Shown in pieces: positions 59,901 to 64,000 of a stretch of 64,000 nt of DNA. The stretch is from Melieria omissa (Eukaryota > Arthropoda > Insecta > Diptera > Ulidiidae), in NCBI GenBank assembly GCA_963971225.1, contig OZ020269.1:21202921-21266920 (forward strand), written 5' to 3'. Each line of letters opens with the position of its first letter. Position 1 is the stretch's first letter. A program made the translations under genes and the position numbers. The notes beneath the pieces are model-generated. The model ran no database searches. It was not told where the DNA came from and worked only from the letters and a program-made list of their open reading frames with translations.

Positions 59901-60146
59901 TTGTCAAATGACATGCGGGTCTGAATGTACATGGCGCAACAATGTAACAGCAAACATTTTCAGTCAGCGTGAAATTTAATGTTCATTATAAAATGTGAGA
60001 GAGAAAATGTGAGAGATTTGAAGAATGCGAATGTTACCTTTCTTTGCGCAGCTCGGCATTCTTTTTGCGGTAATTGGACACTAAAGTTTGTAGGGCAGTT
60101 GCATGTTCCTCGTATAACTGGGAAAGGGTTTCGGTGAAATCGGATA
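50849..60146 (-). CDS. F-BAR-like protein, partial gene: seven internal coding exons
   Basis: Exons in transcript order are 60146-60038, 59920-59815, 55770-55654, 53836-53591, 51442-51260, 51183-51058 and 50995-50849. Every intron starts GT and ends AG and all joins keep frame, giving about 344 residues. The protein is helical and charged. Early exons carry SQLYEEHATALQTLVSNYRK and IFQAWETFLQEVETDSQA. The fourth carries YIDAHNAYVQQLHATNAMLE and VPQLMQELEEIHNDL. The last two are coiled coil. The [AL]HNxYVxxLxATN pattern after a long helix followed by a 'LP-LxxxLxxIH' helix is that of F-BAR domains, which bind and curve membranes. The subfamily could not be fixed: Fer/Fes-type and srGAP-type were considered and neither matched well. 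Start and end of the protein are outside the exons seen. Introns range from 62 bp to 4 kb. Confidence 0.8.
51058..51183 (-). CDS. F-BAR-like gene, sixth exon seen
   Basis: Acceptor ...AAATAG and donor GTGCGGAA bound 42 codons. It encodes EMAPTLRNELVFDRHSTLSL, then LKREAVDLEMQIRQLQ, the start of a coiled coil. The ATG near its beginning is an internal methionine, not a start, because the join to the previous exon is in frame. Confidence 0.85.
51260..51442 (-). CDS. F-BAR-like gene, fifth exon seen
   Basis: Acceptor ...CAAACAG and donor GTGAGTGAA bound 61 codons. It starts ASDQAKRYGSLTVQCNSVSP and continues into a proline-rich linker (RVFAPPQPPGEVDESGEY). The linker may mark the end of the F-BAR module. 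It is separated from the next exon by a 76-bp intron. Confidence 0.85.
51850..52440. repeat. three-copy tandem repeat of about 200-217 bp with internal hairpin arms
   Basis: Copies are phased by CACCCTAAA(A/G)GTATGC at 51894, 52095 and 52312, giving periods of 201 and 217 bp. Each copy has a downstream inverted counterpart; for example CCTAAAAGTATGCA at 52098-52111 pairs with TGCATACTTTTGGG at 52187-52200. A 'ttcagtatt..gtattt.acac' phrase precedes each. It lies in the intron between exons ending at 53591 and starting at 51442. It codes for nothing. Confidence 0.85.
52441..53590. other. intron sequence, no element recognised
   Basis: The 3' part of the 2.1-kb intron. AT-balanced sequence with a short (GT)n/(CA)n run near 53430. 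Open frames on the minus strand here are not joined by splice signals to the exons. Confidence 0.5.
53591..53836 (-). CDS. F-BAR-like gene, fourth exon seen (core helix)
   Basis: Acceptor ...TTTTTTGCAG and donor GTGAGTGAG bound 82 codons. This is the most family-like exon: YIDAHNAYVQQLHATNAMLE, then the helix VPQLMQELEEIHNDL and the end GADVIANK. It contains no proline breaks through the long helices, as expected for an F-BAR dimer. Confidence 0.9.
53837..55653. other. 1.8-kb intron of the F-BAR-like gene
   Basis: Apart from the AT-palindromic tract at 54175-54530, the intron holds a few CA/GT-poor unique stretches. No conserved element was recognised. Confidence 0.6.
54175..54530. repeat. 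AT-only palindromic tract
   Basis: Nearly pure A/T with repeated TTTTTTAATATTTAAAA units that are self-complementary. Such tracts can extrude cruciforms and are prone to misassembly. Confidence 0.85.
55654..55770 (-). CDS. F-BAR-like gene, third exon seen
   Basis: Acceptor ...TTTCTTGCAG and donor GTGAGTAC bound exactly 39 codons. It encodes VSRPMLDKSFHRKVQSRKIF and then THRESFETIIAKTEEKLSK, a basic then amphipathic helical stretch. Confidence 0.85.
55771..57170. other. intron sequence, no element recognised
   Basis: The 3' side of the 4.0-kb intron in gene orientation. Unique-looking AT-rich DNA with a TTG run near 56082. Nothing supportable was found. Confidence 0.5.
57172..57310 (+). mobile_element. 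diverged relic of a BEL-like LTR
   Basis: CTGTCGATCCCATA, CCAATC, CTTTCCTTCTACTTCTGTGC, TTATGTGCCCCTACTT and GCTATCCGG follow the same order as TCGTCGATCCCATC...CTTTCCTTCTCCTTGTG...TTATGTTCCCCCTATTTTCTGCTCCCCGG in the LTR at 23150. Similarity fades on both sides. It is probably an old solo LTR of a related element, on the same strand as the young one. Confidence 0.65.
57311..57534. other. intron sequence between LTR relic and repeat series
   Basis: A short open frame crosses this segment and shows no recognised domain. Part may be a further piece of the LTR relic or of the LINE, but no clear match was seen. Confidence 0.35.
57566..58624 (+). mobile_element. 5'-truncated Jockey-like LINE, degenerate
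   Basis: The insert starts within the catalytic YVDD-type box (LLYVDDLKI), where the usual alanine is replaced by valine. It continues with SLNINKC, then EIKDLGVIFDHKFSFSSHVN, FVKRNSSEFTDP and, in the next frame, SFVRSKLEYASFIWRPYH. It ends with repeated AATAAAGAA units. No RNase H follows, as in Jockey-type elements. At least two frameshifts and stops are present. The insertion splits the repeat series around it, with GAATT at both edges as a possible short target duplication. Confidence 0.78.
57600..58208 (+). pseudogene. broken reverse transcriptase fragment of the Jockey-like LINE
   Basis: Two open pieces, 57600-57932 and 57933-58208, carry the palm end and thumb of a LINE reverse transcriptase. 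The catalytic box lies just upstream in another frame. A stop separates the pieces in the middle of what should be a continuous helix, so there is no working product. Confidence 0.75.
59261..59814. other. intron 5' part, no element recognised
   Basis: AT-rich sequence downstream of the exon donor at 59814. A minus-strand frame at 59383-59631 is not supported by splice signals. Confidence 0.5.
59815..59920 (-). CDS. F-BAR-like gene, second exon seen
   Basis: Acceptor ...ACATTCAG and donor GTGAGTAA bound 106 bp. The correct frame, set by the split arginine codon, reads RPACHLTIFQAWETFLQEVE and then TDSQASNDVASVLSRQ. The alternative frame, although open, does not fit the phase. It is followed by a 4.0-kb intron that holds an LTR relic, a repeat series and a LINE. 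Confidence 0.85.
60038..60146 (-). CDS. F-BAR-like gene, first exon seen
   Basis: Acceptor ...TTTTCAG precedes the exon at 60147, and donor GTAACA follows it. The first two bases complete a codon from an unseen upstream exon. It encodes SDFTETLSQLYEEHATALQ and then LVSNYRKKNAELRKE. It joins the next exon across a 117-bp intron, with an arginine codon split between them. Confidence 0.82.
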
Positions 60147-61330
60147 CTGAAAATGGTACAACAAAACAATAACATGAATTCAAAGTATTTCAGTATATTT
60201 AAAATATTTATTTTACATAGAAGACCTAAATTATTAGAAGACTTAAAGCGATTTACAATAATTAGTGCATTGGCGCGATGTGTTGAACCGAGTCAGAAAT
60301 TTATTATGCAAATTCCTCAGTAGCGCATTTATGCAAATGAGCGACTGGAACGAACGGCAGCTGCCGTTACACCGACGCCAGACTTAAAGATAACACTGCA
60401 TAGTTGGCCGATTGCTGCTCGTGCAGCGGAAACTATTAAAAGTTTGTTGGGAAATTTTATCGCGGTGCGACAGTCAACTAACCTGCATTAAAAGTTTGCA
60501 ATTTCTTTGGCGTTTCTTGCGGCACACGCTGCCGAGATTATGCCGAGCTTAAAGTTTAGTTGGCTGTTTGCGTCAATTGAGCTCAACCGCTGCGGTTAAA
60601 GTGCAAAGTCTGAAGACAAACATTCAGCCAACAACCAAGTAAGTTTACTTTTGCTTGCATACATATCAGTTGTCAATTAGTGTTACGCACACGCAACGTT
60701 GGGCAGTAATTTAATTCAATCCCTGATGGCAAAACAATTTTGGGTTAAGTTTTAAAATTAAAATATTTGTTCATTAATGAATGAATGAATATCAAACTTT
60801 TTAATCACTCATACGCACAGGTAACCCTAATATAAGTAGTTCTAAATATTCCACGTGTTCCCTTATTTTCTATTCAATGAAATTCGAACGCTGTAGAAGA
60901 ACCTGGTTTCCTTTTCTACTTCACTATTTAACAAAACAAACAAAAGTTTTCAACACAAAAACTAACAAACTAAACGAATTTAAATTATTATTACTCATAC
61001 GCAATGTAGACAGACGCTTCGGTTGAAGCAAATTACATAGAAACTAATTGTTAGATTTATTTTTCCAACTACATCGACTTTTTTATATTTCATATACACA
61101 ATTTTCCTCCTTCCTTCAACTATTACGAAACAGTGAATTAGTGAATCTTAAGAATCTTAGTGAATTTTGAGAAACACTAACAATGTAATAAATAGTTTTA
61201 GTGGATTTACAAAGTTCGTCAAAGCTTATTTAATTACCTAATAACACAAATGAGTAAAACTACTTGAAAACCATTTACGTATTTCAATAATATTACTGGC
61301 TTTTGTCTGAAATTATTCCTCAAAAAATAA
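60147..61330. other. intron upstream of the first exon seen
   Basis: No further exon of the F-BAR-like gene was recognised. Two isolated ACTCATACGCA motifs lie near 60804 and 60993. The rest is AT-rich. Confidence 0.5.
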
Positions 61331-61680
61331 AAATCGTAAGCACTGCCATCCCAGGTCCGCGAAGAGATCAGTTGCAACTCCACGGAGTTGCAATTCCACG
61401 GACTAAACGTAGCAGCGTGAACCACTAGCTTTTCGCCCTAGGTAGAGGCGTCTAAGAACATACCTCCGAACCCGCAGTAGCTGGCACACGGAGTTGCCAC
61501 CTGACTGCCCCGTGGCTTCGCTTAATTGCACTTTGCAATGAAGTGCTGCGTTTAGTGATCTGTCGATTGACTAGCTAAACCCATACATTTCCCAGTTAAC
61601 TTCTTCTTCGACTCTTCGGTTTATACTGACAGCTGGTGGCGATGGTTCCAGAAAGATCAGACGTCAAAATTTTTTATTCA
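61331..61680. other. GC-richer block, unclassified (possible short repeat element)
   Basis: The block contrasts with AT-rich flanks. It contains an 18-bp near-palindrome GCAACTCCACGGAGTTGC at 61371-61388 and repeats of 'ccacgga' and 'cacggagttgc'. It starts with CACTGCCATCCCAG, which looks like a hAT-type end, but no partner end was found. No tRNA-like A and B boxes are evident. It could be a SINE-like or MITE-like insertion. Confidence 0.35.
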
Positions 61681-62183
61681 ATATAGCTTTGTGTTTATTT
61701 CACAATATTCTTTCTTTATTTCTTTACTTTGTGTTAAATGACCAGCTTTTGCAAGAGGCGATATTTCACTTGCGAACAATCGATTCAAAAGCAAAAAAGG
61801 GTATTTAACATAGGATTGTGACTGGGGATGAAAAACGAATATTCTATGACAAAATAATATTCATAATATTCGAATTTTAATGGTTTTAAGTGAAGCTGTG
61901 TATTTGGTGGGACCAAAGGGAGGTTGCATGCTATGAGCTGGTGCAATCTGGCTTTTACTACGGCCGATTAACTTATGTTTGTTTTCAATCGACAAAGAAA
62001 ACCGAAAACCTATATAAAACCGAATCCATTCTGCGTTTGTATTTAAGCCCAATCGATGATCGCATACTTTAAAATACATCCCGCAGAAAATTTTTCAAAT
62101 CAGGCTAATTGCTATCATAGTTTATACCTTCGAAATCCGAACAATTTATGAATCAAGCCATTTCAAGTTTTTCGACATACTTA
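61681..62183. other. AT-rich DNA, no gene seen
   Basis: Short open frames on both strands show no family resemblance. It borders the piggyBac-like element. Confidence 0.5.
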
Positions 62184-62318
62184 TTAACCCATTACTGCCT
62201 GCATATAGTTCTAGCCAGCGGATTTTGTCTAAATTTACATATGTTGGTAAGGGGTGCTTAGAATAGTTATACACAAAAATTCAGGTATCTACCTGATATA
62301 GCACCTGAGATATAGAGG

Positions 62319-62357
62319 GGGTGAAATTTCACCCATCCGGCACCAGGTGTGCCGAAA
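62319..62357. repeat. left subterminal inverted repeat with 16-bp palindrome
   Basis: GGGTGAAATTTCACCC at 62319-62334 is a perfect palindrome, followed by the CCGGCACCAGGTGTGCCG segment. The inverse lies at 63631-63669. The shared structure is a likely transposase-recognition site by analogy with the subterminal repeats of piggyBac. Confidence 0.85.
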
Positions 62358-62767
62358 TATCCATATATTGCAAGACGCTTGGTTGATTTCTTATTGCCTG
62401 TTGAAAATTGCCGATATAATTAATTATTTTTATTTTTACGTTTATTTAATTATGGAAAGGACTATCTATTATAAAAAAGTAGCTGGGGTCTTCAGCTTTC
62501 ATAAATGGGGCCAATCCCAACTACTAATTCCACCTATCTTCTCCCCCTGGAGATATTCCTACCTTTCTTCCTACCTAGGACCCTACGACAGTAAACTTGC
62601 TAAATTATTAAAATCTATTATCTATTATCTTGACTACTAACAAAAGAAAATGTGTATGACAATGTCGGCGCATGAAATTGGCGCCAAAATAAATGACGGT
62701 TTTCCATTCTATGTTTTGCACGTAAAATTATAAATGAAGGCGAGAATTAACAAAAAAATCAATGAAA

Positions 62768-63007
62768 ATGATTCGCAGACGTGAAGTTTTGAGCACCTTC
62801 AAAATAAATGACATAATTGAGGAAGAACGGAGTGAGCACGAAGACATCGCAAGTCTTGGCTGAGCAGACGATATAGACGTAGTGCTTTACCACCCGATCG
62901 TGTGATTGACTTGACCGACGATGACAAACTTGTGATCAACGACACTGATCAAATTTTACCATCTGAGTAAGCCGGAGTAATGGAAGTAATGGAGTCACCC
63001 AATACAT
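62768..63007 (+). pseudogene. piggyBac transposase N-terminal remnant
   Basis: From the ATG at 62768 the frame reads MIRRREVLSTFKINDIIEEE and stops at 62861-62863. In shifted frames there follow LPPDRVIDLTDDD and ILPSE, the acidic segment typical of piggyBac transposase N-termini. Stops and a frameshift break it. The catalytic aspartate region that should follow is absent. Confidence 0.6.
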
Positions 63008-63532
63008 ACAGCTAAAAGATATGACCGTAAGCAATCTAAGCATATTTTCATTGACCAACCAGATCCCATTTTTACATACAACCAACGAATGAGTGGAGTT
63101 GATTTAGTAGATAAAGGCATTGCGAACTACAGAATTCGGGTTCGTGAAAAAAAATGGTACTGGCCTTTGATAAGTAGTGTGTTCGATGCCTTAAACGCCT
63201 GGATATTGCATTGCTTGCTTCAAAATTTTAATAAAAGCAAGCCGATGGCGCAATTCGAGCTTCGACGTGATGTTGTTAAGAGTTGGTTGCCCCCAATTGA
63301 ACGGAACGTACAATCCAAGAGATCATTTAGCACAGTGACACCAAGTCAAAAACGAGTTCGGAAAGATGGGATTGGCTACTTACCACAACGAGGAGACAAA
63401 TACCGTCGTTGCAACCATTGTTAAGGAAAAACCTTCTTTGCATGCATGCAGTGTGACGTGTGCCTGCATACAAAAAACTGTTTCGAAAATTATCATAATG
63501 GTGAAAATCCGACCAAACGAACAACACATTGA
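63008..63532 (+). pseudogene. piggyBac transposase C-terminal part with one in-frame stop
   Basis: A frame open from about 63008 reads KRYDRKQ and IFTYNQ, then MSGVDLVDKGIANYRI and KKWYWPLISSVFDALNAW. This is the stretch of DDE_Tnp_1_7 transposases that holds the last catalytic aspartate (MGGVD motif). It ends with CNHC and a stop at 63422-63424. The same frame continues to 63532 with CMQCDVCLHTKNCF, the rest of a cysteine-rich zinc-binding end, so the stop falls between the two halves of that domain. The upstream catalytic core is missing, so the protein would be inactive in any case. Confidence 0.85.
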
Positions 63533-63630
63533 TTTTATTGATATCAAAACTATTACAATATTAAAAATCTCTTCTAAGTACCAAAAACTCTTTTTCTAAG
63601 TACCAAAATAATAACGCGCAATTTTTGAAA

Positions 63631-63669
63631 CTTCGGTACACCTGGTGCCGGACGGGTGAAATTTCACCC
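63631..63669. repeat. right subterminal inverted repeat with 16-bp palindrome
   Basis: This is the inverse of the left block: CGGTACACCTGGTGCCGG followed by the palindrome GGGTGAAATTTCACCC at 63654-63669. It is almost unchanged from the left copy, unlike the eroded extreme ends. Confidence 0.85.
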
Positions 63670-63749
63670 CATTCTGGAAAATCATTCATTGTACACAGGT
63701 AGATAGTACAAGCAATACCAAAAATTCACAGAAGATAGGCAGGGCAATG

Positions 63750-64000
63750 CACTACATACTCCAGAGAAAACTGCTGGAATTTCCAATATTTACTATTTTT
63801 TAAGAATTTTAAACTTCTCGATAAAGTAAACAAAAAAAGTTAGTCAACTTTAAACACGGATTGGGATAACTTAATGCCACAATTCTTCAATATTATTAAA
63901 CACGAAATAAACCTGCATCTATTCCAATTCATTCTGCCAAAATTTCAGCCAAATCGCATAACACATTTAGTCAGGGGGGCCAAAGGAAAATCACCTTTCC
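63750..64000. other. AT-rich flank, nothing seen
   Basis: Short unique flank to the window end. No gene or repeat was recognised. Confidence 0.6.

Larger units (their letters stand above)
62188..63749 (+). mobile_element. piggyBac-like transposon, internally deleted and inactive
   Basis: The left end is TTAA (62184-62187) followed by CCCATTACTGCCTGCAT, matching the TTAA target and C-rich start of piggyBac elements. The right end near 63749, read in reverse complement, begins CATTGCCCTGCCTAT, a diverged match. Inside, both ends share an inverted block: GGGTGAAATTTCACCC, then (A/G)TCCGGCACCAGGTGT(G/A)CCGAA at 62319-62357, and its inverse at 63631-63669. N- and C-terminal transposase remnants are present, but the central catalytic part is missing. 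The TTAA at the right border is not preserved. Confidence 0.75.

Noticed and set aside
59565..59924. 119-residue plus-strand open frame
   Set aside because: It overlaps the minus-strand exon 59815-59920, whose frame and splice signals are consistent with its neighbours.
60038..60146. Assignment of the host gene to the Fer/Fes kinase or srGAP families
   Set aside because: The helical pattern fits F-BAR proteins in general, but the residues do not match what is expected for either family closely enough to name it.
61331..61460. tRNA-derived SINE
   Set aside because: No convincing A box and B box with correct spacing was visible, so only an unclassified insert is reported.

Overview
This is eukaryotic, AT-rich, non-coding-dominated DNA from a fly. 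The order is Diptera, and a tephritid-like fruit fly is my best guess. The basis is pervasive (CAA)n/(TTG)n and (CA)n microsatellites, short GT-AG introns of 60-120 bp beside multi-kilobase introns, and the transposon mix (BEL/Pao, mariner, piggyBac, hAT-type MITEs, Jockey- and LOA-like LINEs). No search was run, so the species is inference.

Host gene: the only host gene I can support lies on the minus strand between 60146 and 50849. Seven consecutive coding exons join in frame with correct splice signals and encode about 344 residues of an F-BAR-like, coiled-coil protein. Its first exons lie beyond 60146 and its last exons below 50849; neither end was found. The rest of the window (1-50848) behaves like one very long intron or flanking DNA, full of decayed mobile elements.

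Layout: 1-3.1 kb, flank plus a dead mariner. 7.7 kb, a 147-bp tandem duplication. 10.1-10.5 kb, a second mariner fragment forming an inverted repeat. 13.5-14.5 kb, a TIR element and a LINE relic. 15.5-17.2 kb, local duplications. 18.2-18.6 and 22.1-22.5 kb, two related LTR-like sequences. 22.6-28.8 kb, a polypyrimidine array split by a very young BEL/Pao-type retroelement. That element has identical-looking 236-bp LTRs and a 5-bp target duplication, but only a gag-protease reading frame. 31.4-31.8 and 44.6-45.1 kb, two (TTTTA)n arrays. 34.3 kb, a hAT-type MITE with a perfect 8-bp target duplication. 37.5-39.2 kb, a 5'-truncated LINE with RNase H, flanked by a degenerate target duplication. 49.5 kb, a 16-bp minisatellite. 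50.7 kb, another hAT-type MITE.

Inside the gene: the introns carry a three-copy ~200-bp repeat with hairpin arms (51.9-52.4 kb), an AT-palindromic tract (54.2-54.5 kb), a relic of a BEL-like LTR (57.2 kb), and a degenerate ~165-bp repeat series interrupted by a Jockey-like LINE (57.5-59.3 kb). Upstream of the first exon seen there is an internally deleted piggyBac-like element with shared subterminal palindromes (62.2-63.7 kb).

The strongest leads are the young gag-protease-only BEL element and the two MITEs. No prokaryotic features, CRISPR arrays, rRNA or tRNA genes were recognised.
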